From assembly GCA_964477195.1 (NCBI GenBank), contig CAYZCX010000006.1:1-63166 (forward strand): a DNA stretch of 63,166 nt. The letters are read 5' to 3'. The DNA is from JALRBM01 sp964477195. Its GTDB lineage: Bacteria; Patescibacteriota; Saccharimonadia; Saccharimonadales; Saccharimonadaceae. Numbering within the stretch: position 1 is the stretch's first letter; each line of letters opens with the position of its first letter. The notes under the pieces are model-generated. The model saw nothing but the letters and a program-made list of their open reading frames with translations. It ran no database searches and was not told the origin of the DNA. Below are positions 9,366 through 16,475 of the stretch, in pieces. Made by a program: the position numbers and the translations under genes.

Positions 9366-9812
9366 ATGAAACAGACCACGCCAGACATACAGGATATAGC
9401 GCATTGGTTCCTTACTAAAGAGCCCGTAACCCATAAGAAGCTTCAAAAGCTATGTTATTACGCGGTCGCATGGGGGCATGCTCTCATGGATAAGAACATT
9501 GCCAAGCGCAGTAGGTTTGAAGCGTGGGTACATGGTCCAGTGTCTCCTGTAATCAATAAGGAGTATGTAGGTAATGGCTGGAATGACTTACCTATGCATA
9601 AGGGCGCATTAGAGCTTCCTGGCGACATTGAAGAGTTACTAGAATCGGTATGGTTAACTTACGGTGATAAATCAGGAAACGAACTTGAGGCGCTTTCTCA
9701 TTCTGAACGCCCATGGTTAGAAGCAAGAGCCGGCCTACCTGACTCTCAATCGTCAAAGAATCGCATCAACCCAGATACCATGAGGAAGTTTTATTTAAGT
9801 ATAAAATTATAG
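9366..9812 (+). CDS. Panacea (SocA-like, DUF4065) antitoxin, module 2
   Basis: A 148-residue protein with VTHKKLQKLCYYAVAWGHAL near residue 21 and RFEAWVHGPVSPVI near residue 48, the classic Panacea pattern. It differs strongly from the module 1 antitoxin outside these motifs, so the two were probably acquired separately. It precedes its partner by 12 bases. Confidence 0.88.
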   Translation: MKQTTPDIQDIAHWFLTKEPVTHKKLQKLCYYAVAWGHALMDKNIAKRSRFEAWVHGPVSPVINKEYVGNGWNDLPMHKGALELPGDIEELLESVWLTYGDKSGNELEALSHSERPWLEARAGLPDSQSSKNRINPDTMRKFYLSIKL

Positions 9813-9824
9813 CCTCATCTTGAT

Positions 9825-10295
9825 ATGTCAAAAACACTCACAAAAAGTACAGTTGCTAGCGCTCAGGCTATTGAGCAAACTAAACTGACGAATAAAGAAA
9901 GTGCATACTTCAAGTTGATCTTTAGTGATCAAATCCGTAAAAAGTACAGATTCAACACTATACATCATCCGCCATCGGGCACTAAATTCAGTGAAGCAGA
10001 GTACTCGAAAGTGCTGCACGCGCTGGGTCAATTTATCGATAAGACAGTCCATCTTACCATCACCGATGTCGAAAGAGAATATCTACGAAAGCCGTTTAAT
10101 AAGGATACTACTATTGATCCTGAGACCAAGCAAGAAGTTAAAATACAGCATCTGTGCTTATTCGATAAGGCCGCTGCCGCTAAGCCGCCATTAATCCCAT
10201 CGGACAGTATTAGATTACACGGGTACTACAGAGGAGAATACTTTATACTGATTCGCCTTGACTGGTTTCACAAATTCAAGACTGAAGGTTTATAA
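9825..10295 (+). CDS. Putative toxin of Panacea TA module 2
   Basis: A 156-residue protein following the Panacea antitoxin in the same operon. No known toxin domain is recognised. It has a Lys/Thr-rich N-terminus and a C-terminal beta-rich core ending FILIRLDWFHKF, which resembles the end of the module 1 toxin. The role is inferred from gene order. Confidence 0.6.
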   Translation: MSKTLTKSTVASAQAIEQTKLTNKESAYFKLIFSDQIRKKYRFNTIHHPPSGTKFSEAEYSKVLHALGQFIDKTVHLTITDVEREYLRKPFNKDTTIDPETKQEVKIQHLCLFDKAAAAKPPLIPSDSIRLHGYYRGEYFILIRLDWFHKFKTEGL

Positions 10296-10304
10296 TAAAT
10301 TCTA

Positions 10305-10499
10305 ATGAGTAAAAAACTCTTCCAAAAACTCCTCAAACGCGCCGCGCAGCCAGTTCCAAAAGAACAGGATAAACAATTGCACCCCGAAGGTTATAACGGA
10401 AAACAAACTCGTCCACGTAAAACTGAAGATACTTCGGTGAAACGCAGTGGTACGTCCCGTCAATCGAACGCTTCATCTGACCCCAAAACCCCTCAATAG
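10305..10499 (+). CDS. Small basic ORF running into the transposase gene, possibly a truncated remnant
   Basis: A TATAAT box (10291-10296) ends 8 bases before the ATG, matching the leaderless pattern of core genes. The first 13 residues, MSKKLFQKLLKRA, look like a real helical N-terminus. Beyond about 10335 the frame is antisense to the transposase gene and is low in complexity, so the rest is probably not real. A host gene interrupted by the insertion sequence is one explanation. Confidence 0.35.
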   Translation: MSKKLFQKLLKRAAQPVPKEQDKQLHPEGYNGKQTRPRKTEDTSVKRSGTSRQSNASSDPKTPQ

Positions 10500-11187
10500 T
10501 ATTTGTTGTTACCTGGTTCCGGGCATATTCACCCTGTGAGTGGTTGATTGATTCGTGTTCAATACCGTATTTTTTCGCCCATAGATAAATACGAGATTCA
10601 TCAGTATGTAGGATAGAGTTTTCCTTTACGGCTGTTGTAAGAAAGCGCTTTGCCCGGTTCGCCGACGCCACATCACTGACGATCGAGCGAACTTCACCCG
10701 AGCGCTCCACAACACCAAGAATGGGTGTTTTGTGACGTGGGCCGGCTGACTTCTTACGCACACCACCGTGGTATGTTTCGTCTGCCTCAACAACACTACC
10801 GAAGCCGCCGATCTGACCGTCCTGTCCCATGAGGGAGCGAATCTGGCGTGCCATACGGTGCGCTGTTTTGTAGGTAACACCTAAGTGGCGCTCTAGTTCC
10901 TTGGCTGCAACACCGTTCTTAGACACAGAGAATAGGTAGATGGCATAGAACCAGCTTTTAAGCGGCGTCGAGGACTTATGGAAAATTGTTTCAGCGAGAG
11001 GGTGCAGTTGGTAGCTACAGTGCATACAGGCGTAGCATTTACGCCCCGAGACGCGGTAAAACTTGGTGTCGATGACGCCACAGCGTGGACAATCTTTAAC
11101 GTCACCATAGCGCTCTTGAAAGATTGTATCTAGACAAACGTCTTCGTTCGGAAAGTCTTTCATGAACTGGGCGTGGGTATATCTCAT
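10333..11187 (-). mobile_element. IS1595-family transposase
   Basis: A 284-residue DDE transposase. It has an N-terminal zinc ribbon (CPRCG near residue 35, CYACMHC near 51), a helix-turn-helix around residue 90, then VVEADETYHGGV near residue 133 (first Asp), HTDES near 194 (second Asp) and NTIEGFWGQMKR near 230. This is the IS1595 (ISXO2-like) architecture. It moves the element by cut and paste. I could not find matching terminal inverted repeats or a secure target duplication, so the element borders are undefined. It lies between the TA modules and the PheS-like gene, supporting a mobile origin of this AT-rich stretch. Confidence 0.88.
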
Positions 11188-11341
11188 ACTACTAATTATA
11201 TAGAGCTAAATACTTGTTGTAAAGTATATATTCTAAGGTGTTGTATAGGTACTTTTTATGATTTCATGTGGATACTTATCTGACCAACAGCTTTCTAACA
11301 ATGTGTTGTGTAAGAACGTTATATGTGCTATAATATACAGC

Positions 11342-11452
11342 ATGATAATTGTCAACAACAGCTCAACCTCCCGAGCCCTCGTCTTGCGAGGTACTGTTGA
11401 CGACACCCCGACTTCTAAGTCTTTCTTTTTCTTTGGTTTTTTTGCTGCCTAG
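11342..11452 (+). CDS. Phenylalanine-rich leader peptide (36 aa)
   Basis: The peptide reads through Ser/Thr/Asp-rich residues and ends SKSFFFFGFFAA, with Phe codons TTC TTT TTC TTT, then Gly, then TTT TTT. A TATAAT box (11329-11334) ends 7 bases before the ATG, so it should be translated from the first base of the mRNA. It lies 67 bases upstream of a phenylalanyl-tRNA-synthetase-like gene. Runs of the cognate codon upstream of amino-acid or synthetase genes are the hallmark of attenuation by ribosome stalling, as in enterobacterial pheST and pheA. Confidence 0.8.
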   Translation: MIIVNNSSTSRALVLRGTVDDTPTSKSFFFFGFFAA

Positions 11453-11519
11453 CAGCAATATTTCTTACACACCATTTCTATTTACCAAAGATATTACTCC
11501 AAGAAGAGAAAGATTCATT
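11351..11519 (+). promoter_or_regulatory. Putative Phe-responsive translational attenuator
   Basis: The Phe codons can pair with the leader of the synthetase gene: TCTTTC (11420-11425) with GAAAGA (11508-11513), and CTTTGG (11431-11436) with CCAAAG (11485-11490), in nested order, with T-A pairs between. The paired segment includes the AAGAAGAGAAAG ribosome-binding region. A ribosome stalled on Phe codons would open the pairing and expose that site. Two further stems are visible: GTCAACA/TGTTGAC (11351-11357 and 11395-11401) and GCTGC/GCAGC around the leader stop codon. No T-box sequence is seen. Confidence 0.6.
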
Positions 11520-12650
11520 ATGAAAATGTATATTCAGCCTATTAGTAAAGAGGCTCTAAATAACTACTTAGCTATTCCTGATCTTACAGACTCACCAAAA
11601 CCACATGCTATAAAAATGGTATACGAAAAGATCGAGCAATATATGCGCTCGACTCATCCTCAGAGCGATGTTCAAGTGCATCGTAAAAACCCAATTGTTA
11701 CTGTTGAAGATAACTACGACAACCTCTTAATTTCAGAAGACAATATCAGTCGCTCATCGACCTATACTCACTATGTAGATAACGAGCATGTACTGCGCAC
11801 GCATACCAGTGCTCACTTACCCGGTATTTTGCGTGAGTTATCGAAGCACACAGACTGGGAGGATATTACTATTCTGCTGCCAGGCCTAGCGTATCGCCGA
11901 GACGTCTCGGATAAGAAACACGTTAGCGAGGTCCACATGCTTGAGATGTGGCGAGTCGTTAAGAACTCAAAGCGCCAATCCATAGTTAAAGATGATTTAC
12001 TCACCGTCGTGAGTGGCGTAGCTGCAACAGCAGCGCCAGGATGGAAGCTGCGCATCATTGACTCGCCCCACCCGTATACGAATGCTGGAATCGAGGTTAA
12101 CGCTGTACGCGGAGATCGAGATATTGAAATACTTGAATGTGGCCTTATTAAAGATGATATTTTGGCAAACGCCGGACTAGATCCTAAGACCCATTCGGGC
12201 TGGGCGCTAGGTATGGGGCTAGACCGATTGGTTATGACCCTGAAAGATATTCCAGACATCCGCTATCTTCGTTCAACCAATCCAAAAATAGCCGAACAGA
12301 TGACAAGCCTTGGGCACTACCACGAGGTATCTAACCAGCCTGCTATAAAGCGAGATATGTCGTATAGCGTACCTGAAAGGTATGTCGAGGAAGACATTAG
12401 CGCCGATATCCGAGACGCGCTGGGCGATAAAAGCGACACGCTCGAAGAAGTTGAGATACTCGGCGAAACTTCGTATGACGACCTACTCGATATTGCCCGC
12501 GAGCGCCTCGGCTGCCAGCCTGACCAAAAGAATGTCTTGGTGCGCATTACGCTTCGACATCTCGAACGAAGCATTACGAATGATGAGGCGAATGAGATCT
12601 ACGATCGAGTGTATAAGAGCGTCAATAAGGGGACGGCGGGGTATCTATAG
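11520..12650 (+). CDS. Stand-alone PheS-like class II synthetase with FDX-ACB domain
   Basis: The 376-residue protein has a class II core: motif 2 region LPGLAYRRDVSDKK near residue 120 and motif 3 region GWALGMGLDRLVMT near residue 230. It ends with a ferredoxin-fold anticodon-binding (FDX-ACB) domain (QPAIKRDMSY near 275, VLVRITLRHLERSIT near 340). Bacterial PheRS is normally a PheS/PheT heterotetramer with FDX-ACB on PheT. Joining the PheS core and FDX-ACB in one chain is the layout of monomeric mitochondrial PheRS. It may charge tRNA-Phe, or be a paralog with another role. The ATG is supported by the AAGAAGAG sequence and by the leader architecture. The mobile, AT-rich context suggests transfer. 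Confidence 0.82.
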   Translation: MKMYIQPISKEALNNYLAIPDLTDSPKPHAIKMVYEKIEQYMRSTHPQSDVQVHRKNPIVTVEDNYDNLLISEDNISRSSTYTHYVDNEHVLRTHTSAHLPGILRELSKHTDWEDITILLPGLAYRRDVSDKKHVSEVHMLEMWRVVKNSKRQSIVKDDLLTVVSGVAATAAPGWKLRIIDSPHPYTNAGIEVNAVRGDRDIEILECGLIKDDILANAGLDPKTHSGWALGMGLDRLVMTLKDIPDIRYLRSTNPKIAEQMTSLGHYHEVSNQPAIKRDMSYSVPERYVEEDISADIRDALGDKSDTLEEVEILGETSYDDLLDIARERLGCQPDQKNVLVRITLRHLERSITNDEANEIYDRVYKSVNKGTAGYL

Positions 12651-12663
12651 CCTGAGCTACAAG

Positions 12664-12718
12664 CCTATTTCCCTCTAGGAAATAGGGACTTCTCACTTGA
12701 GACAAGTGAGAAGTTTTA
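12664..12718 (+). terminator. Tandem terminator hairpins of the PheS-like gene
   Basis: CCTATTTCC/GGAAATAGG (12664-12686) is followed at once by a 12-bp stem ACTTCTCACTTG/CAAGTGAGAAGT (12688-12714) and TTTAAT. Confidence 0.8.
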
Positions 12719-12724
12719 ATTAGG

Positions 12725-13627
12725 CTACGCCTCCTCCCAAATCTCCCCAGCAAGCACGCTAGACTGCTTCAGTTTCTCCACCGTTGTAAACCCTATCCGT
12801 GGTCGTGTCTCATCTTCATGCTTCCATTCCCACGCATCCGCAATGAGCTTTCTCGTTCTGCGTTTGGCATAAATAAGATCGGTCGTCCGCGGACAGACAA
12901 ATAGGATAATCGGGAGTCTCTCGGTGTTTGTTTGCTCTTGCCACTCACTACCTTCATCATCTAGATATTTTACGTAATCACCAAGCCGCTTCTTCATGCG
13001 GTAGCGCGGAAGTGTCGGGTCAAAGATTTCAAGGGTGTAACTTTTAAGTGTCTTTTCTTCTTTGCCGTCATCGTCGAGTCTATCTTTACAGAACACGAGA
13101 CTTGGCTGGATAAGCTCACTCTCTAAAATGAAATGGTAGTAACTGCGGTCTAGTAGGTAGTCTGCCTCGGTCTGGTAGTAATGGCGTATCTTTTTACCCT
13201 TGGTCTCGTTTTTGATATCTGCCTGCTCAAGCGCAAGACAACATTCTGCAATGAGGATGCAGCGGTCAATGTAGGTTTGGCTGCGTGACGGCTCTTTGTA
13301 GCGCTTTCTGAGCTCTTCTGACGGATATGCTGACGATACAGTAGCACTACCGTCTTCATCTTCGCTTGTTCTGGTGAGCGCACGAAGATAACGCACGCCG
13401 TTCAAGCCAAGGTAATAGACTGCTGGCTTGGTCTTTTCGGCGAAGTGCGTTGAGTAGATCCACTCGACATAGCCTTTGGCACGTAGATCACGCAACCACA
13501 GGTTAATGGTCTTTGGGTCTTTATGTCCGAGGAATGCCTGGATTTGGATACGGTTAAGGAATCTAAATCGATATAGCAGCTTTAGTATCTCTTGTTGTTT
13601 CTTGGTGAGTTTCGGGAGTTTGATCAT
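12725..13627 (-). CDS. Replication-relaxation family protein
   Basis: The 300-residue protein opens with a winged-helix segment (LTKKQQEILKLLYRFRFLN, then an IQAFLGHKDPKTINLWLRDL recognition helix). It continues with a restriction-fold-like beta core containing DRSYYHFILESEL and YTLEIFDPTLPRYRMKKRL. This matches the replication-relaxation family known mainly from plasmids and integrative elements, where it is thought to act at transfer or replication origins. The start follows a long purine-rich leader. It closes the accessory island. Confidence 0.7.
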   Translation of the reverse strand: MIKLPKLTKKQQEILKLLYRFRFLNRIQIQAFLGHKDPKTINLWLRDLRAKGYVEWIYSTHFAEKTKPAVYYLGLNGVRYLRALTRTSEDEDGSATVSSAYPSEELRKRYKEPSRSQTYIDRCILIAECCLALEQADIKNETKGKKIRHYYQTEADYLLDRSYYHFILESELIQPSLVFCKDRLDDDGKEEKTLKSYTLEIFDPTLPRYRMKKRLGDYVKYLDDEGSEWQEQTNTERLPIILFVCPRTTDLIYAKRRTRKLIADAWEWKHEDETRPRIGFTTVEKLKQSSVLAGEIWEEA

Positions 13628-14040
13628 AGGTAAATGGCTTAGCTATAGATAGGTATTAGGCTAGTTATTTTTTAGAGTTTAATGATGCTTTTCTTGATTT
13701 ATTATTCTTCTGTCTTATATTTCTTTTTCTTTTGATTTTTCTTTTAGCTTTATTAGGTTTTAATTCTATTTTTTATGCTTTGTTATTTCTCTTTATATTT
13801 AGGTATGTTCTTTTACTTCTTTGTTTATTCTGACTGATAGTTACTTTCCTTACCAACCCAACCTACACCTCTACTTGTAAGGGTAGGAGATACGACTAGT
13901 TTACAATAACAGATACCAAGAGCGCAATATTTGCCCTCGCCCTTGGGGGCAAAAGAGAATGTCGTTAAAGTGACGCTAGATCACGTAGTGGCCAGATCTG
14001 TTTACTTGTTATCATGGGATAGTCTCCCCTGCTTAATATG
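13628..14040 (-). other. Non-coding, strand-asymmetric region upstream of the replication-relaxation gene
   Basis: No gene is seen here. From about 13660 to 13850 the plus strand is almost all T with C/G interruptions, so the minus-strand leader would be A- and purine-rich and unstructured. From 13855 to 14040 it becomes structured: TTTGCCC (13930-13936) pairs with GGGCAAA (13947-13953), CCTAC with GTAGG near 13870-13890, and AGATC/GATCT arms around 13978-13999. It could be a long leader RNA or an origin-like site of a former mobile element. Confidence 0.4.
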
Positions 14041-14061
14041 GATATTATAGTAAAAATATGT

Positions 14062-14093
14062 TATAATAATATAATGATGACGTTTGTCATTAT
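14062..14093 (+). promoter_or_regulatory. Cassette promoter with 5'-end hairpin
   Basis: TATAAT (14062-14067) is followed 6 bases later by ATGATGAC-gttt-GTCATTAT (14074-14093), so the transcript should begin with this stem-loop. A second TATAAT overlaps at 14070-14075. The ribosome-binding sequence GAAGGGG follows at 14111-14117. Confidence 0.6.
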
Positions 14094-14125
14094 GTTCTTG
14101 TTCGACTCCCGAAGGGGTATGACGC

Positions 14126-14548
14126 ATGCGTAAAAACGAAATCGGTATTGGCTGCGCGGCCAATACCGATTTCCTGTACTTTCACCCGGGCGTCCATTTG
14201 GTCGCGCAGCTGCCGATCAGATTTGACGAGGTCGTCACTTGGCAGAATGTCGAGGAGATCATCCGGGGAGAGTTTCTCACCCCTCCCGCTAGGGAGATGG
14301 TCGCCGAGATACTTTCTCTCGACCCCATCCGCGACTTCACGATCCGAGACCTGTATTTCTCGCTCTCGCTTCAGGGCAAGTCACTGGACGAGGAGCAGTC
14401 GGTCCGTCGGTGGCGAGCGCTACTACCCTCGATCATCAGCACGCTTCGCCACGCGACTGCCCAGCCGAACGCCGAAGTGGTCGTGATGCCTGGGACTCCC
14501 GGTGTTGAAGTGTGGCATCAGGATCTGCTGCGGGAGCTTTTCGGATAA
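14126..14548 (+). CDS. Unrecognised 140-aa protein (cassette gene) with internal 5' hairpin
   Basis: No family is recognised. The protein is soluble and mostly helical in its second half (LSLDPIRDFTIRDLYFSLSL, then an Arg-rich region). The ATG lies 8 bases after GAAGGGG; another ATG at 14119 is too close to that site. Codons 5-16 contain a 15-bp perfect inverted repeat (separate entry), which is unusual in a coding start and may control translation. GC rises to about two thirds in part of the gene. Confidence 0.65.
   Translation: MRKNEIGIGCAANTDFLYFHPGVHLVAQLPIRFDEVVTWQNVEEIIRGEFLTPPAREMVAEILSLDPIRDFTIRDLYFSLSLQGKSLDEEQSVRRWRALLPSIISTLRHATAQPNAEVVVMPGTPGVEVWHQDLLRELFG
14138..14173 (+). repeat. 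15-bp perfect inverted repeat inside the coding start
   Basis: GAAATCGGTATTGGC (14138-14152), a 6-base loop, then its exact complement (14159-14173). As RNA this is a very stable hairpin starting 12 bases after the A of the ATG. Confidence 0.85.
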
Positions 14549-14554
14549 GAACGA

Positions 14555-14596
14555 CCCCGCGTGCCCTGTACGGGTACGCGGGGATATCCGTTTTTT
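14555..14596 (+). terminator. Intrinsic terminator of the 14126 cassette
   Basis: CCCCGCGTGCCC pairs with GGGTACGCGGGG (14555-14583, one G-T pair). A T-run at 14591-14596 follows after a short gap. Confidence 0.8.
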
Positions 14597-14617
14597 ATGA
14601 AATTATGCTTGTAATGA

Positions 14618-14654
14618 CTACCCCGGAGCTAGCGCTAACTAAACTCCGGGGTAG
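14618..14654 (-). terminator. 3' hairpin of the 14671 cassette
   Basis: CTACCCCGGAG (14618-14628) pairs with CTCCGGGGTAG (14644-14654). It lies beyond the stop of the minus-strand gene, back to back with the plus-strand terminator of the converging cassette. No clear U-tract is seen. Confidence 0.65.
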
Positions 14655-14670
14655 CTTTGTTGCAGGACTT

Positions 14671-14928
14671 CTACTCGACGAGCCGGATATCGGTGTCAGA
14701 GGAAGAGATCTTTTTCTCCTCTCGCAACTCGGTCAGGGCGGCACGGGCGATTTGCCGTGACAGATTCCTCTCCCTGTCTGCCTCGTTCACGGCGCGAAGT
14801 AACGCGTCGATGCCGCGATACGACGTACTGGAATCGCAGGCTTTGAGGATTGTGGCCTTCGCTTCTTCGAGACTCAAGTCTTTCCTGGGTCGTGGGCCGC
14901 TAAGACCTCGATCTAAAGAAAAAGGCAT
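14671..14928 (-). CDS. Unrecognised 85-aa basic helical protein (cassette gene)
   Basis: A small, charged, all-helical protein starting MPFSLDRG. The start is chosen because AAGGAG lies 6 bases upstream of this ATG. No domain is recognised. It converges with the 14126 cassette and has its own promoter with a 5'-end hairpin. Confidence 0.6.
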   Translation of the reverse strand: MPFSLDRGLSGPRPRKDLSLEEAKATILKACDSSTSYRGIDALLRAVNEADRERNLSRQIARAALTELREEKKISSSDTDIRLVE

Positions 14929-14950
14929 TCCATGCTCCTTATGCAACAAA

Positions 14951-14980
14951 AACACCGCTTGTCGGTGTTCTTTTAGTATA
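14951..14980 (-). promoter_or_regulatory. -10 box and 5'-end hairpin of the 14671 cassette
   Basis: On the minus strand TATACT (14975-14980) is followed 5 bases later by AACACCG-acaag-CGGTGTT (14969-14951) and a T-run. A stem-loop with a T-run at the very 5' end looks like a short attenuator or an RNA end cap. Confidence 0.55.
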
Positions 14981-15044
14981 GCAAGATAGTCGTGGTGCGT
15001 GACAGCTCCTGGATTCGACGATGAACCCGGGAGCTGCCCGCCCG

Positions 15045-15590
15045 CTAGTTGGGGTCGGCCGGAAGGGTGTCGCAGGGGACCACTTTGTAGTCACCCTCAT
15101 TGCCGATTCCCTGGATGGTGACCGGCTCTTCTCCTTTGGAGGAGATGGATCTCACCCACTTTGCCGAGGAGAGCGTGAACGCGAAGCTCTTGGCTCCTCT
15201 CACACTCAGCACCAGCTGTGTGGGGCTGTTCTGGGGCGATGTCCCGTCGATGTCCGCGCAGCGACCACCGAGCACCTGGATGCTGGGATATCTCACGCGG
15301 TCGATGGTGATCGTGCAGATGTCTCCCTGCTTCGCCAGGCGAGTTCCTTCCAGGTCAGCCCGGCAGTCACTTGGCTTCAGAAGAAACGTGTGGACATTGG
15401 GGTCGGCGACGATGAAATTCTCGCCCAGGGGGAAGGTTTTCGTGTGGGTCGCGGTGACCGGGCTCGTCTCCTTGGGCTGAAAAAACGCCTGGTAGATGAA
15501 AAACGCGGACGCTACCGCCAGTGCGCCTGCGATCACACAGAGAAGTGTGCGCAGGCTGTCGCTGGACGAGGAGGCGGATGATTGAGACAA
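15045..15590 (-). CDS. Single-pass membrane protein, 181 aa (cassette gene)
   Basis: A Ser-rich cytoplasmic tail, one membrane segment (residues about 14-36) and an extracytoplasmic domain with several Cys residues (CRADLEG, CTITIDR, CADIDG, CDTLP) that could form disulfides. No family is recognised. The start is TTG, preceded by GAAGGGAAA. Promoter TTGACT (15685-15690) and TAATAT (15662-15667) are spaced by 17 bases and give a leader of about 65 bases. GC is higher than in the neighbouring core genes. Confidence 0.7.
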   Translation of the reverse strand: MSQSSASSSSDSLRTLLCVIAGALAVASAFFIYQAFFQPKETSPVTATHTKTFPLGENFIVADPNVHTFLLKPSDCRADLEGTRLAKQGDICTITIDRVRYPSIQVLGGRCADIDGTSPQNSPTQLVLSVRGAKSFAFTLSSAKWVRSISSKGEEPVTIQGIGNEGDYKVVPCDTLPADPN

Positions 15591-15661
15591 GGCTTTCCCT
15601 TCGTTGCAATAAACTAACGTGCGGAGATCCGTACAAGCACAAGCGAGAGGATTTCACATTA

Positions 15662-15690
15662 ATATTAACATAAAACAATGCTTAAGTCAA
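15662..15690 (-). promoter_or_regulatory. Promoter of the 15045-15590 cassette
   Basis: On the minus strand, TTGACT and TAATAT with a 17-base spacer. Confidence 0.65.
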
Positions 15691-15711
15691 TATTCACCCC
15701 AGTTAGATGAG

Positions 15712-16017
15712 CTACTTTACCCAGTGAACCCCTTTGACGCTCTTTGTCGCAATCATAATAATATCGATAAGCCAAAGGATACCGAATAAGCCGCCGGTGA
15801 GGAGCTTCAGAATACCGACACCTGCGCTTCCAAGATAGAAACGATCAATTCCCGCCCATCCAAGAAAAATGGCCAGAACGAGAGCAACGGTGTGATTGCG
15901 TTCAAGAGTTCCTGCCTGCGCCTGGCCAACATTTTGACTTACAATCACATTGATATTGGGAGCTGCGGCTGCGACAGGTTGTGCTGTTGGTTCGGTTGGT
16001 GTGACGGGCTGGTCCAT
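15712..16017 (-). CDS. TM2-domain membrane protein
   Basis: A Pro/Ala-rich N-terminus is followed by two hydrophobic hairpins separated by the TM2 signature (FLGWAGIDRFYLGSAGVGILK, then LFGILWLIDI). TM2 proteins are small membrane proteins of unclear function that are common in CPR genomes. The internal ATG is preferred because GGAGG lies upstream of it, with TATAAT further up. Confidence 0.82.
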   Translation of the reverse strand: MDQPVTPTEPTAQPVAAAAPNINVIVSQNVGQAQAGTLERNHTVALVLAIFLGWAGIDRFYLGSAGVGILKLLTGGLFGILWLIDIIMIATKSVKGVHWVK

Positions 16018-16087
16018 GTATCCTCCAATAGTTATAAACTTCAGGCCATTATACACCAGAATAGTACAGCGGCCTGTGATTTACAGT

Positions 16088-16474
16088 TTATGGCTGGGGA
16101 GGAGTGAGTTTCTCGATGACGCTCAGGAGTTTTTTGGGAGTAATCTCGGCCTTGATGAGATATGCGTCGACATTATGCTGCATCGCTTGGCGCGACTCGT
16201 CGTCTTGCTCAAAATTGGTCATGACGATGACTTTAGCATGAGGGATAAGGTCACCTTTTGTTCCCCGAAGTGCGGCAAGGATCTCTCCACCACGTCGCTC
16301 GGGCAGCATGATATCGAGTAAAATAAGATCATACGATTTGTTGCGTGCGGCGACAAGACCGTCATTGCCATCGACTACCCAGTCTACATCGTAGCCGGCT
16401 TTCTTGAGACTTCGTACATACATTTCTCCAATGAATCGGTCATCTTCTATGCATAATATTGTTTTTATCGCCAT
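16088..16474 (-). CDS. Stand-alone response regulator receiver protein
   Basis: A 128-residue REC domain: acidic pair near residues 10-12, phospho-acceptor Asp54 in LILLDIMLPE, Thr86 and Lys108. There is no output domain, so it signals by protein contact. The gene starts one base after the histidine kinase stop. Confidence 0.92.
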   Translation of the reverse strand: MAIKTILCIEDDRFIGEMYVRSLKKAGYDVDWVVDGNDGLVAARNKSYDLILLDIMLPERRGGEILAALRGTKGDLIPHAKVIVMTNFEQDDESRQAMQHNVDAYLIKAEITPKKLLSVIEKLTPPQP

Positions 16475-16475
16475 A

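Noticed and set aside
10240..11260. Terminal inverted repeats and target duplication of the IS1595 element
   Set aside because: Only a short shared ATTCTAA was seen near both ends and no matching inverted repeats, so borders are not claimed.
11342..11519. T-box riboswitch upstream of the PheS-like gene
   Set aside because: No specifier-loop stem I or conserved T-box sequence is visible, whereas a translatable Phe-rich peptide is.
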